This document shows, piece by piece, positions 49,343-62,428 of a stretch of 64,000 nt of DNA (positions are counted from its first letter, which is position 1; each line of letters starts with the position of its first letter). The stretch is from the NCBI GenBank assembly GCA_033398695.1, contig CM065815.1, positions 99,910,501-99,974,500 on the forward strand. The letters are read 5' to 3'. This DNA is from Orobanche coerulescens. Lineage: Eukaryota; Streptophyta; Magnoliopsida; Lamiales; Orobanchaceae. Under the pieces are notes generated by a model. That model saw only the letters and a program-made list of their open reading frames with translations. It was not told the DNA's origin and made no database searches. Both the position numbers and the translations under genes were made by a program.

Positions 49343-50885
49343 CTAAGGGTCAAACAACTCGGGATAACTCTCCCGCATACTATCCTCGGTTTCCTAAGTA
49401 GCCTCTTCGACTCCATGTCTAGACCACTGAATCTTGATCAAAGGAATCGCCTTGTTCCTCAACTATTTGATTCACCGCTCTAAAACTCGTATATGACGCT
49501 CCTCATACGAATGATCATCCGCGATCTCAAATTTGTCGAACTGGAGTATGTGACTCGGGTCGGAAACATACTTCCGCAACTGTGAGACGTGAAACACATT
49601 ATGAATTCGGATCAACGCCGGAGGTAAAGCCACTCGATAAGCCAAACTGCCTACTCGATCCAAAATCTCAAACGGTCTGATGAATCTCGGACTCAACTTT
49701 CCTTGCTTCCCGAAACCGAAGATACCTCGACTCGGGGATACCTTGACCAAAACGTGGTCACCTGTCTCGAACTCTAGTGGTCGACGATGATTATCTGCAT
49801 ATGATTTCTGTCGACTCTGAGCGGTCAACAAACGACTCCTGATCAAAGCTACCTTCTCACGGGCGGCAATCAGCATATCGGGCTCGGCGCCGATTGATTC
49901 TGATAAGTCATCCCAACACAAAGGAGATCGACAACGACGACCGTATAAGGCCTCGTAAGGTGCCATCTTGATCGAAGCATGCCAACTATTAATATACGTG
50001 AACTCGATCAATGGTAGTTGGGCTTCCCAATCATTTTTCCAATCGAGGACACATGCTCTCAACATGTCCTCCAATGTATGAATAGTTCTCTCTGATTGTC
50101 CGTCGGACTGAGGATGAAAAGCTGTGCAGAAATTAAGCTGAGTTCCCATGGCACGATGAACTGATTTCGAAAAATGTGACACGAATCGCCCGTCATGATC
50201 AGAAACGATACTCTTAGGAGTACCATGCAATCTCACTATCTCTTTGATGAACAACTGGGCAAGTCTCTTGGGACCCCATGTATCCTTAATCTCGAGGAAG
50301 TGAGCTGACTTATTCAAACGGTCCACAACTACCGAAATTGTATTCATGCCACGACGACTCGTCGGCAAACTCGTGATGAAGTCCATAGAAATGTCTTCCC
50401 ACTTCCACTCTGGAATAGGGAGAGGTTTCAGCATACCCGCCGGTCGTTGATGTTCTATCTTGACTTGCTGACAGGTTAAACATCTCCAAACAAATTCTGC
50501 GACTTCTCGCTTCATATTACTCCACCAGTAATTTTGTTTCAAGTCCTTGTACATCTTGCTAGACCCCGGATGAATGGAATAAGGGGTAGCATGAGCTTCT
50601 CTCAAAATCGAGTTCTTCAACTCGTCATTCGCCAGTACGCATAACCGATTCTTAAGTCGCAAAAGTCCATCCTCGTGGACCACAAATCTCGGGGCTTTCC
50701 CTTGAGCCACATCCTATCGGATGTGCAACAAAAACGGGTCTGAACCCTGATTCACTCTGATCGCCTCCTCAAGTGGCGATGAAATCTCTAACGTGCAAAG
50801 TTGCCCTTGTACTCACTATAACCAGACCTCGATCTCAGGTCTAAAAAATTCCTGCTGAAGTTCCACTAGAACAAAAAGTGGATTT
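49343..50885 (-). pseudogene. E9 pol fragment: integrase and chromodomain
   Basis: A long open segment (50710-49472) holds the H2C2 finger ([18 protein letters not shown]), the catalytic core with VVVDRL, SDHDGRF and QSERTIH, and the GPFEI-type C-terminal fold (here RPFEI). Three stops lie downstream: TGA at 49472, TAG at 49463 and TAG at 49394. They replace an Arg, a Gln and the Trp of the chromodomain ATWETED core. Upstream, a degraded stretch runs to 50885 and matches the end of RNase H. Confidence 0.9.
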
Positions 50886-51056
50886 GGCTACACCAAAAAA
50901 GTGTGACGATATACATATAGTCACACATGCGTTTTCGAATGTGTGTGACAAAAGGTCGCGCGACCGTATGGTGTTTATGGTCACATTTTTGAGTTAGTGT
51001 CCGTATCCATTAAAAAGAGTGACCAAATGTGTTAATAAGTGTGACCGTAAACACTA

Positions 51057-52511
51057 TACAAGCACACAAAGCATGTTTTTTTGTATATTTAGTCACATAC
51101 AATTTAGCATAAAGTGGCTAAAAGTGTTAATAAGTGTGACTATATGTTGTTTAAAGTGAAGAAATGTGTATTTTGTGACTATTGATCATCCAATGGCCAC
51201 ATGAATTTTATGTTTGTGTGGCCTTTTATAATATTTAGTCACACAAAGCATGTTTGTTTTGGGTATTTAGTCACATACAATTAAGGATAAAGTGGCTGAA
51301 AGTGTTAATAAGTGTGACCATATGCTGTTTAAAGTTTAGTAAAAGTGTATTTTGTGTGACTATTGTTCATCCAATGGCCACATGAATGTTATGTTTGTGT
51401 GGCCTTTTGTAATATATAGTCACACAAAGCATGTTCATTTTGGGTACTTAGTCACATACAATTAAGCATAAAGTGGCCAAAAGTGTTAATAAGTGTGACC
51501 ATATGCTATTTAAAGTGAAAAAATGTGTATTTTGTGTGACTATTGATCATCCAATGGACACATAAATTTTATGTTTGTATGGCCTTTTGTAATATTTAGT
51601 CACACAAAGCATGTTCGTTATGGATATTTAGTCATATATAATTAAGCATAAAGTGGCCAAAAGTGTTAATAAGTGTGACCATATGCTGTTTAAAGTGAAG
51701 AAATGTGTATTTTTTGTGACTAATGTTCATCCAATGGCCACATGAATTTTATGTTTGTGTGGCCTTTTGTAATATTTAGTCACACAAAGCATATTTGTTT
51801 TGGGTATTGAGTCACATACAATTAAGCATAAAGTGGCCAAAAGTGTTAATAAGTGTGACCATATGCTGTTTAAAGTGAAGAAATGTGTATTTTGTGTGAC
51901 TATTGATCATCCAATGGCCACATGAATTTTATGTTTGTGTGGCCTTTTGTAATATTTAGTCACACAAAGCATGATTGTTTTGGGTATTTAGTCACATACA
52001 ATTAAACATAAAGTGGCCAAAAGTGTTAGTAAGTGTGATCATATGTTGTTTAAAGTGAAAAAATGTGTATTTTGTGTGACTATTGATCATCCAATGGCCA
52101 CATGAATTTTATGATTGTGTGGCCTTTTGTAATATTTAGTCACACAAAGCATGTTTGTTTTGGGTATTTAGTCACATACAATTAAGCATAAAGTGGCCAA
52201 AAGTGTTAATATGTTTGATCATATGCTGTTTAAAGTGAAAAAATGTGTATTTTGTGTGACTATTGATCATCCAATGGTCACATGAATTTTATGTTTGTGT
52301 GGCCTTTTGTAATATTTAGTCACACAAAGCATTTTTTTTTTGGTATTTAGTCACATACAATTAAGCAAAACATGGCCAAAAGTGTTGATAAGTGTGACCA
52401 TATGCTGTTTAAAGTGAAGAAATGTGTATTTTGTGTGACTATTGTTCATCCAATGGTCACATGAATTTTTAGTTTGTGTGGCATTTTGTAATATTTAGTC
52501 ACACATCGAAT
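51057..52511. repeat. 180-bp tandem repeat array, about 8 units
   Basis: The landmark GTCACACAAAGCAT recurs at 51238, 51419, 51599, 51779, 51959, 52139 and 52319, with a diverged copy at 52498, giving a 179-181-base period. Each unit carries GTGTGACCAT and GTGTGACTAT one way and AGTCACAC and AGTCACATA the other way. No frame is open through the unit. Confidence 0.93.
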
Positions 52512-52576
52512 TAAACAAAGGGGGACCAATAATATAAGCGTGACCATATTATGTGAGTGCATCTTTTAGTCACACG

Positions 52577-52695
52577 GTTACTACTGCTAGTACTAAGTAA
52601 GTAGTGCTGGAGCAGAGTTACTACTGCTAGTACTAAGTTAGTACTGCTGGAGCAAGTTATTATTGCTAGTACTATGTTAGTGCTGCTGGAATGAG
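52577..52695. repeat. 40-bp tandem repeat (3 units)
   Basis: Units starting GTTACTACTGCTAGTACTAA begin at 52577, 52617 and 52656. Confidence 0.85.
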
Positions 52696-52719
52696 TATAT
52701 ATATATATATATATATATA
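52696..52719. repeat. (TA)n microsatellite
   Basis: About twelve uninterrupted TA units. Confidence 0.95.
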
Positions 52720-52831
52720 AAAGAATTAAAAACAAAAAGCAATTTCAAATTGAATAAAACACGAATATATATAACTGAACCAAATATACAATTGTAATGT
52801 CGTACATAATCAAATTCTCAACTACCATAAT

Positions 52832-53614
52832 TTAAAGCTGTTGAAGTATAACATTCTTTACATGAGATGCTGTCGTCACACAACCATGTCCCGCTAGTTC
52901 CAAATACACTACTGCCTTCATCATCTGACCTTCCTGTGTATCAAAGTATAAGAGTCTCATGATTAACACAAAACAGCATACAGCATAGCAAAAGAGATTG
53001 CCGCTTCAACAAAAAAAGATTGGAAACATATGGGGATATTTGGCTAAGCTTATTGGGTGTTCTTGTTAAGTTAGAGTATTATCAAATTATAACAAGCACA
53101 GCCAAACACTTCTAGCAAAGTGCTTGTTAGCTTTTTGAAGAGCAAAAAGTTAAAACTTAATGCTGAAGTCATACGCTGAAGCCATATATTGCTTTTACAG
53201 AAGCCAAACACTCCCTTCTTTAAGTCAAAGAATTCAATGTAGAAAATTCAATGATACAAATTTTACCAGCAAATGCACAGCCTAAGTTCCTGGCCAATAG
53301 CCATTTAACGCCATCAATGCTGATAATTCGAACTTTGTGATATTAATGAATTTGTACTGGTATATTCTAGTTTTGCAAATGTTTACTTCTTTGCAGAGTA
53401 ACATGAAAGAATTCAACTGTAATTAGTAGCAGCAGTAGTAGTTACCGAAGAAAGAGCGAGTCCATGCTCAAACTGAGCTTTTCTATGTCCATGATCAGCG
53501 GCAAGCTTCATCCATTTTCTTGATTGTCTATGGTTTTGCAAAAACTCTCTGCCTAAAGAGAAGCAGAGCGATACATTATACATTGCTCTTACATATCCAC
53601 CCTCTACATCTCGC
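52832..53614 (-). pseudogene. Captured fragment of an F-box/Sel1-repeat gene (two exons)
   Basis: Two minus-strand exons, 53614-53446 and 52933-52832, are joined by a GT-AG intron in phase 0. Exon 1 contains GGYVRAMYNVSLCFSLG and KWMKLAADHGHRKAQFEHG, typical of Sel1-like tetratricopeptide repeats. Exon 2 reads GQMMKAVVYLELAGHG and HVKNVILQQL, then a TAA. From memory this is the C-terminal part of the plant F-box/Sel1 protein like Arabidopsis At1g70590, which continues past QQL. The F-box and first repeats are absent. Exon 1 starts at an AG acceptor, but I found no upstream exon. It is best read as a transduplicated gene piece in a transposon. Confidence 0.8.
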
Positions 53615-54960
53615 CTATTTCAAAACATAAAAAATAATATATAAGCATCATATCTAACCAAAAACATACGATACGATTACAAATAGCTAAAGCTGTCTTG
53701 TGCAACCATTCGTAAGTTGCACTTCGTATGATATGAGAAGAAACTAAGGTGTGATGGTGGATATAAAAGCTTAATATTTAAAGAAACGAGAGATAAATTC
53801 AGAAAATGTAGAATGCATGAAAGTATCATACACCGGTACATTTGAGTTATAAATACACACTTAAAATTTCCTCGCACAACATCGGCATGGCTCATGCGAC
53901 TTTATGGCAAAAGAAATCGTATGATTGTTAAAAGTTTGTCCTTCCCGAAACTTTTGCGAACAACCTTACATGCCATTTCTTTTATCCGCGCCTACATGTG
54001 TAGCCAAAAAAACATGTTTAATAGCTGGAATACTATTAATGAGGGAAAAGTACAAGAAATGGTTACCTTTATATTACCTTGTTGATGATGACAAAGTTTA
54101 TAGCTTTGTATGTTTATATCTCATTTAAGTATAATGCAACAATTAGCTAACCGCTGTTAGCACCAATCTATCGTTGGCAGCGTCACCGGCAGAAAGGCCA
54201 CACCATCAGCAAGCCTCATCAGCAACAATATGCCAGAAGCAATAAATGACAATCATCAAGCCTGCATGAGTGGCAACCTGCAGTAGCTTTCAACGTCAGA
54301 AAATCACACAATACATTTGCTACTTCTAAAATTCAAGCCTAAACACCCCTTGAAACAGATTCACCGCTACAGATCATACTCGGGAAATAACTGGTAACAA
54401 ATATAAGTCTTACCTGATAATCTTTGAAAATATCTACAACAAATACCCAATTCAAAAGAAATCAAACCTCAGGTAAATAGACTAACAAAGTCAGTATTAG
54501 TTCAATTTCGACAACTGCATACCTGAATTTATGAACGACCAACCCCTAAAAATTGAGGTTTTTAGCCTACTCTTTCAACAACAGTTGACACGTTGACCAC
54601 AAAACCCAAGTGAACAAAAAGCCCCAGAAACTGAACCTAATCACGCTAATAAGTTAAGGTTTTGTTTTGGTTAAATACCAAAACCGATCGTTATGTGTGT
54701 AGGTTTGTGTATGTTGAGATGAGTTGATATCCTTCCAGATGTGAAAAGTATCTCCCGCTAAGGAATATCAAAATTTTGGGGGAGAAAAGGTGATGTGAGA
54801 TCTGAGAAAAAAAGATAAAGATGGGTGGAGGGGCAATTTGATTTTGGGTAAAAATTTAGGCGGGGCTTGTGAAAAGTTGAGAGGGAAATTTTATTTCGGG
54901 AAAAACCAAGTGCGGGACATGTAAAATATTACATATAAATTTAACACATGAAATATCTTA
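53615..54960. other. Non-coding stretch beside the captured exons
   Basis: AT-rich sequence with no recognisable protein on either strand. It may be intron and upstream DNA captured with the exons. A GA-rich tract lies near 54780-54850. Confidence 0.45.
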
Positions 54961-54974
54961 ATCTTTGTTTATAA

Positions 54975-55110
54975 TAGGGGCGGAAATGAGCCGATCCGCT
55001 CGTGAAAAGCTCATGTCATATCAGTAAAAAGCTTGAATGAGCCGAGCTTAAACGAGCTCGAGCTCAAGCCTAAGTTGCAGCTCATCAATCAATCGGGCTC
55101 AAGCCTGAGT
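54975..55110. repeat. GAGCTCGAGCTC-rich repeat fragment
   Basis: Contains GAGCCGAGCTTAAACGAGCT and related AGCTC strings in both orientations, a pattern I associate with small plant DNA transposon tails. No terminal repeats can be defined. Confidence 0.35.
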
Positions 55111-55147
55111 TTTACATACAAAACCTGATTGGGGTCATGAGCCTAAT

Positions 55148-57517
55148 TGTAATATCCGGATTTATTATGGTGTATTTCATCTGTATTCAAACCCTGTATT
55201 ATTCGGATTTGTGGTTTTGATTATTGGAGTATGATATTTCTTGCATTGATATCTTTGTACATAAGTATAACAACATGCAAAATTTCTCATGCAAACTCGT
55301 GATAGCGCACGCTAAGAATGTAGCTTAACGCGCGCTATCGGGCTACTACTAGCGCACGCTATGCATGTATGAGTTGCGTGCGCTAAGAACTCAATTATTG
55401 AGCGGGACGGCTAGCACATGCGCCAGCCGGGACATGGGTCCGGATAAGATTCGCGGCGAACACAGACATTTAAGTCAACTCTTATTACCGCGCGCTAAGG
55501 AAAGCTTAGTAGCGTGCGGTAATTAGTTTAAATGCAGAATATTATAAATGGGACAACAACCCGTTTTGGCTTACATTTCATTCGTCCATTCTTCATTCTT
55601 GAGAGGCCAGAGAGCTATAATAATCCTTCTACACACTTGGAACACATCTTGTTGGTCTTTGTATATTGGTTATCACTTGTGAGTGATCATTGAAGTGGAA
55701 TAGCACCTTGGAGTGGCATACAACCAACCGGAGTCGGATTCTACCTTACGGTTCAGTGATTTTCGTCATATTAAGGTATGTTCAACCTATCTACAGACTT
55801 AGAGTTGGATTCTAAAGAATTAGATGATCATGTTATCAAGATATTGATTTTTCATTAGTGAATTATTCAACATGCATCATGTTTGGAATATAGAGATGGT
55901 TATGCCTCAAGTACCTTGATTATGAACATCATGATTCGAAATCTTATTACATTGAACAAGTAGAGGAAGCTTCTATCATTGATAATCTGAATCTAGTAGA
56001 TGACTTCATAACAATCATGGACTTGACTTTAACATCATTATTATTAGATGAATCTAAGGGATTGATCATGGAAGGATTTATCTAGTATAAATGGAATGTT
56101 AAACAACTACAGTATGATAATTTTGATTGATATAAAGGTGTCGATATCAACCGTAAAGCCTTTCGAATTGTCGTATGAAGATTTGTAGTCGAAATGGAAT
56201 ATGGTTTTATAATGGTATACATATCCCTGAATCCGGAGTTGTTGTTATCCGTAAAATCATTCATAATCGTATGAACATGATATTCATGGAGGTAACATGA
56301 ATTATCACGGAAGATTTCATTGTTTTGATCATGATGAGAACAGTTTACTGCCCAGCAGTAAACTGCCATACACAGATAGCTCACGCTAAGCTATGAAGAT
56401 TAACGTGCGCTATCGAGCACGAGTTAGCGTACGCTACGTTTGGTACGTAACGTACGCTAGGCCATCAGACGAGTCGATCGATCGGTGAAATCGACCATGC
56501 ATAGTTAGCGTACGCTAGGCTTTGTTGTTTGCGTGCGCTATCGTGCAGACTTAATGCACGCTACACAGAGTACTTAGCGTGCGCTAAGCAGTTCAGGCAG
56601 ATTACATTTTATGAACTTTTGGACATAAATCGAATTGTTAAACATTCGTACGACATGAGATAAATCCTATATCGTTTCTTTTGTTAAGGTTTGATCTTGT
56701 TACGTGATTGATTGAGGAGGACGACCTTCGAGTGTTTGTTTTTGTGGAAGTATTGTTCTTGTCTTCAAATCGAGGCAAGTACTTTAATTGTTTTATGTAT
56801 TGATGTTATACATATTGTCGTGCATGTATGTCGTTGTTGTATTTCCACCTCGTGTTGGTCCGACGGGATCATCGGGGGATCTCTGCTAGCGTGCACTGGA
56901 TCATCGGACGGGTTTTTCCACCACGGGTTGGTCTGACGGGATCATCGTGGGTTCTAGTCAGTGAACGCTGGATCGACGGAATTACCATGTGTATGTTATG
57001 ATATCATGTTGTGATTATCAGTTGTGTATGTCATTTATGAGTTTCTCGTAGGAGAAGACTCGTTGGTATTTTTGTCGTTTACGTTATTATTCTTCGTGAG
57101 ATATGAATAATATGTTGTGGTACTTGTACTAGCATCGTTGTGCTAACCCCTTCGGGTGTGAACATTGTGTTTATGTTCAGGATCCAGGAGAGCGGGAAAA
57201 CAACCACTAGAGCTGCATGACGACGAGGGTGCAGAGTGATGATTCGGCCGGGTTTATTTGTCTGTTGTTAATTGGTTATTTCAATAAGTACTCGAGTACG
57301 AAGTCATTTATGATGAATTTGAATTTGGTGATGTATTATTAAGTTCCTGTTGAACAATTGTATTATTTTTAGTACTTGGTCAGAACTGTTGTATCGTAAT
57401 TCCGTTATTTCCATTCGTTAGTACCTTTTAATGTCTGTTCAATTCTTCAGCCTTGTAAATCCTTATGTAAAGGATTTACGGCGCTGTAATATTCCTGAAT
57501 ATATCGGGGGTGTTACA
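55148..57517 (+). repeat. E10 5' LTR
   Basis: This 2370-bp LTR runs from TGTAATATCC to GGTGTTACA. Palindrome cluster 1 is at 55303-55521, TATAAATG at 55543-55550, cluster 2 at 56377-56587, and the GATCTCTGCT repeat block at about 56840-56975. Confidence 0.93.
55543..55550 (+). promoter_or_regulatory. TATA box of E10 5' LTR
   Basis: TATAAATG followed by GGACAACAACCC, 22 bases after the last palindrome of cluster 1. Confidence 0.75.
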
Positions 57518-57522
57518 GAATA

Positions 57523-57534
57523 TGGTATCGGAGC
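57523..57534 (+). promoter_or_regulatory. E10 primer binding site
   Basis: TGGTATCGGAGC, 5 bases after the LTR; one change from the initiator-methionine consensus. Confidence 0.88.
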
Positions 57535-57752
57535 TAAGATTATGGATATCTTGGCTGTTGGGTTAAAATAGGGGTCATTTATGTCTTTTGAGGAAACCGG
57601 CCGTGAATGACATCACTGCACTGCCTACGTCTTCATGCGAACTGTGGTTCTAAGTTCCTAAACTCTATCTCGTTCTTTACATGCTATGTCCCTTTATACT
57701 CGAATATTAGAACGATGTTGTTTCCTGTATATTGAGTATCTATGCTTACAGT

Positions 57753-60700
57753 ATGTTGAGAGGCGGACGTGGACGTGGTCGCGGTCGTGGACACGGACGA
57801 AGAAATGCTGAAAGGGAAGCGTCGCCTTCTAATCAGGCCAGTCATAGCTCAGGCGAGCCGCAACAATCTATCAACAACGAACCAGAACCTGCTGTACCAG
57901 AGATCCTTCGTCAAGTGGTGAACCAGATGACTCAGTTCGCCCAAGTCGTGGACCGAATGCAAGTGGCGGTGGGACTACAGCAGGGAGAGAGACAGCAAGG
58001 GATCCCAGACATGGGAAATCGAGGTGACCGGTGGCTGCAAGAGGTAGCGAAGATGCAACCACCCAAATTAGACGGTATTTCTGAGACTCCCACATGGGAC
58101 CATTGGTTGAAGGAACTGGAGAAAATATTTGCCGGAATTAACTGCCCAGATGACCGGAGAGCCTCTATCGCGCAATACTTTCTGATAGGGGAAGCGTCCG
58201 AATGGTGGGAAGCCATCCGGCCTGTAGACCATGATGCTAATTGGACAGAGTTTAGATTGATGATGGAAGATTAGTATTGCCCTCGTCCTGTGAGGGAAGC
58301 CAAAGTTCGGGAGTTTTTCTCCGCTCAGCCTTCTGATGTGCCAGTATGTTAGGCAATTCAGACGTTTAACCAGCAGCTGGCATTTGTTCGACATCTGGTC
58401 AGAACAGATGCAGAAATGATGATCCATTTCGATATGAGGATGAAACCAGAAATCCAGAGGTACATGTTCGGATTTGAATGTACCACACTCCGTCAATACC
58501 AGGATAAGGCGTTGGCGTATGAGATTAAGGAAGCAGCTATGGAGAAATTTTCGGAATCTAAGAAACAGAAAGTCTCTAGTACTTTTACAGAGCACAAGAA
58601 CAGCGGGCCCCGTAAGGCCCAATCATCCTTTCACTCTTTCAAGAAACCTCCGCACCCGGTTAGGAACGGAAAGAACTTCGGTGCGACATCAACTATTACT
58701 GATGTTACGAGGAAATGCTTTAACTGCACCCAGACGGGGCACTATCGACGGAATTGCCCCCTACCTACCGTGACTTGTTTTGATTGTGGACGAGAGGGAC
58801 ATCAGGCAGTGTTTTGTGAAGAGGCTGCAAAGTCTTTTAGAGCCCGTACACCACAGCCAGTCCAGAAGGAAGCCAGTATCCAACAGACACAGCAAAGTGT
58901 TCAGATGCCTCAGAATTTTGGCCGCGGACGAGGCAGAGGACAATGGGACCGAAAGGGGACATCGAGTGCCGGATCTGCTCCCCCACGTCTGTACGAGATG
59001 AGGAGGACAGACGATCAGGATGCTGCTGTCGCATCAGGTACTGTCCAGATCCTTTCCCAGCCAGTTAGCGTTTTATTCGATACAGGAGCTACGCATTCTT
59101 TTATATCTTTGTCTTGTGTAAATCGTTTGAATATTTCCGGTTTTCATACTTGTGAACCTTATGTTGTTGGTTTACCGAGTGGAGAGAGGATTGTCGGAAA
59201 CTTAGAAACTAGAAATTTCCCTGTATCATTTGGAGGCAGAGAGTGGCTCTCAAATCTGATCGTGATAGAAATGCAAGGAGACGACCTGATACTCGGAGAC
59301 GATTGGCTTAATCGGTATGGAGCAATTGTAAACTACCGAATGAGGAATATCTCGCTGATCGCTGATGATGGTTCCGAAATATTGTTTGAGGGGTGGAAAC
59401 CGGGAAGCTCAGGAAAATTGATCAAGGCGATGAAAGCTGTCAAATTGTTGAAACAGGATTGTATCGGGTACTGGTGCTATGCAATGAAGAAAGAAGACGA
59501 AATTGTGGAACTTTCATCCATTCCTGTTGTGAACGAATTTCCAGATGTATTTCCTAACGAGTTACCTGGACTACCTCCACGAAGGGATGTAGAATTTACC
59601 ATTGAGCTGGAACCCGGAGCTACACCAATTTCTAAGGCGCCGTATCGTATGGCACCTACTGAGATGTACGAACTGAAGAAGCATCTGGAGGAGTTACTGG
59701 ACAAGGTCTATATTCAGCCAAGCGTTTCACCCTGGGGAGCGCCAGTTCTTTTTGTCCGAAAGAAAGATGGATCGCTTCGACTGTGTATTGACTACCGAGA
59801 GCTGAACAAAATGACGATTAAGAACAAATATCCGTTACCACGGATTGATGATTTATTTGACCAGTTGCAAGGAGAAATAGTATTTTCTAAAATCGATCTG
59901 AGATCAGGATACCATCAACTGAGGATTAAGGAATCAGATGTTCCAAAGTCAGCATTCAGAACTCGCTACAGAGATTATGAGTTCGTAGTGATGCCGTTTG
60001 GTCTTACTAACGCACCTGCTGTATTTATGCAATTGATGAACCGAGTGTTCATCGAATTTTTGGATAAATTTGTGGTCGTGTTCATTGATGACATTCTGGT
60101 GTATTCTAAGAGCCCGGAAGAACATGCACAGCATTTTCGGATTGTATTGGAACTTTTGAGAAGCGAGCAATTGTACGCCAAACTTTCTAAGTGTGAATTC
60201 TGGCTAAAGGAAGTAATGTTCCTCGGCCATGTGGTGTCAGCTAAAGGAGTCCGAATAGATCTTCAGAAGATTGAAGCAATTATGGATTGGAAGCCTCCAA
60301 AGAACGTGAAAGAAGTCCGAAGCTTCTTAAGACTTGCTGGATATTATCGTCGATTCGTGGAAGGGTTTCCTAAAATCTCCCGCCCACTTACTCGACTCCT
60401 GCAGAAAACTCAAAAGTTTGAGTGGAATGAGTTGTGTCAAGTTAGCTTTGATGAATTGAAGAAAGATTGACGACGGCACCGATTCTATCACTTCCACAGG
60501 GAACTGGAGGATTTATAGTTTACAGTGATGCTTCGAACCAAGGACTCGGGTGCGTATTGATGCAGAATGATAAGGTGATCGCTTATACGTCATGACAGCT
60601 AAAACCTTATGAAGTGAATTACCCAACACATGATTTGGAGCTAGCAGCAGTGGTTTTTGCTTTGAAGATCTGGAGGCATTATCTGTACGAGACTCACTGT

Positions 60701-62428
60701 CAGATCTTTACGGATCACAAGAGTCTCAAATACATCTTCAGTCAGAAAGAATTGAACAAGCGGCAAAGAAGATGGTTAGAACTGATTAAGGATTATGACT
60801 TGGAGATTTTGTATCATCCAGGCAAAGCGAATGTAGTGGCCGATGCACTCAGCCGCAAGCCTGTTTCTATTCAGATGCTGGAGACGCTGACCTCCCAACT
60901 TAGCCTTCAACGAGAGATGATTCGAGAAGGAATTGAAGTATGGTTACAAAGAGTCCAAGGACAACTGTGCGTGATAGAGATAACTTCATCATTAACCGAA
61001 GGATTCAAATCTAGACAGGCAGATGATCCTCTGATGATTCGGTTACGTGATGAAGTGATCAAAGGAAAGGCCCCCGGATTCATAATTCATGATGATGGAG
61101 TTTTGAGATTTCAGAACCGACTCTGTGTTCCCGATGTTGATGTTCTGAAACAGACGATTATGAAGGAAGCTCACAGTTCGCCCTATTCTATCCACCCAGG
61201 CACCAGTAAGATGTATAAAGACTTGAAGCAGAATTTCTGGTGGGGCAACATGAAGAAAGATGTAGCGGACTATGTTTCGAAATGCTTGACTTGTCAGCAG
61301 GTTAAGATCGAACATCAACGGCCTGCCGGAATGTTGAAGCCACTCCCAATTCCTGAATGGAAGTGGGAGGACATATCGATGGACTTTATCACTAATATGC
61401 CGAGAACCGGGACAGGAATGAACATGATTTGGGTGATAGTTGATCGTTTAACTAAATCAGCTCATTTTCTAGGCATTAAGGATACGTGGGGACCAGAGAG
61501 GCTGGCACGAGTATTTATTTCGGAGATAGTTCGATTGCATGGTACGCCAAAGACCATTTTTTCTGATCGAGACGGCCGTTTTGTGTCTCACTTTTGGAAA
61601 GCAGTTCATAAGGCCTTGGGGACCGAATTGAACTTCAAAGATGACTTATCACCCGCAGACTGACGGACAATCCGAGAGGACTATTCAAACGGTGGAAGAC
61701 ATGCTAAGGGCCTGTGCCTTAGATTGGTCAAACGATTGGGAAGTTCATCTACCATTGATTGAATTTACCTACAACAATAGTTGGCATGCTTCCATTAAGA
61801 TGGCACCATTTGAGGCATTATACGGGAGGAGATGTAGATCGCCCCTATGTTGGGATGAATCGTCAGACTTGATCGGGACAGAACCAGAGTTGATCGTGCA
61901 GACTCGAGAAAAGATAGCCTTGATTCGTGAAAGGCTGTTGACCGCCCAGAGTCGCCAGAAATCTTACGCGGACATACGCCGTCGCCCATTGGAGTTCAAT
62001 ACTGGAGACCACGTACTTTTGAAGGTTTCTCCTACTCGGGGAATCTTTCATTTCGGAAGGAAAGGAAAGCTGAGTCCGAGATATATCGGACCATTTGAGA
62101 TCCTTGAGAGAGTTGGGGAGTTGGCATACAGATTGGCATTGCCGCCGTCATTGTGTCATGTTCATAACGTGTTCCACGTATCCCAGCTACGGAAGTATAT
62201 ACCAGATCCCGGTCATATCATTGATTTTGGTGAGATCGAAGTCGCGCAGGATGGGACATTTGAAGAAACACCGGTCAAGATACTCGAGAGTCGAGTTAAG
62301 CAGTTGAGGAACAAACAATTGTTTTGGTCAAAGTTCAATGGTCACGTCACGGAAAGGAAGAAGCCACATGGGAAACGGAAGCTGATATGAAGTCCAGATA
62401 TCCCGAGTTATTTTCGTCTTGAGTTTCG
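57753..62428 (+). pseudogene. E10 gag-pol polyprotein (few breaks)
   Basis: Gag begins MLRGGRGRG at 57753. TAG stops at 58272 and 58350 replace CAG codons of E2. From 58416 to 60470 the frame is open through two CCHC knuckles ([28 protein letters not shown]), protease (FDTGATHSF) and RT (FIDDILVYS). A one-base deletion near 60466 and a TGA at 60593 (from CGA) interrupt RNase H. Integrase ([15 protein letters not shown], then [10 protein letters not shown] after an indel near 61637) runs to a chromodomain whose frame shifts near 62320. The chromodomain region is duplicated downstream. Confidence 0.92.

Larger units (their letters stand above)
46809..50885 (-). mobile_element. E9: Tekay-type chromovirus, 3' half only, inserted in the E8 LTR
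   Basis: It has a complete 3' LTR (49307-46809, minus), a polypurine tract and the integrase-chromodomain end of pol. Pol sequence reaches back to a segment just before integrase near 50885 and then stops at a CACTA-like end. Protein identity is closest to the E1 family, but the LTR is distinct, so this is a sister family. Confidence 0.88.
50886..55147. mobile_element. CACTA-like segment with 180-bp repeats and captured gene exons
   Basis: The left edge reads CTACACCAAAAAAGTGTGAC, close to CACTA ends (CACTACACCAAAA), although CA is replaced by GG. Short motifs GTGTGAC and GTCACAC recur densely, as CACTA subterminal repeats do. It interrupts E9 pol. No right end or transposase is visible before E10 begins at 55148. 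A different DNA element or a satellite patch remains possible. Confidence 0.5.

Noticed and set aside
51057..52511. A centromeric satellite block
   Set aside because: Only about eight units, bordered by transposon sequence and rich in short inverted motifs; period alone is not enough.
53677..54128. Additional exons of the F-box/Sel1 gene
   Set aside because: I could not match these frames to Sel1 repeats or an F-box, and no fitting splice sites join them to the clear exons.
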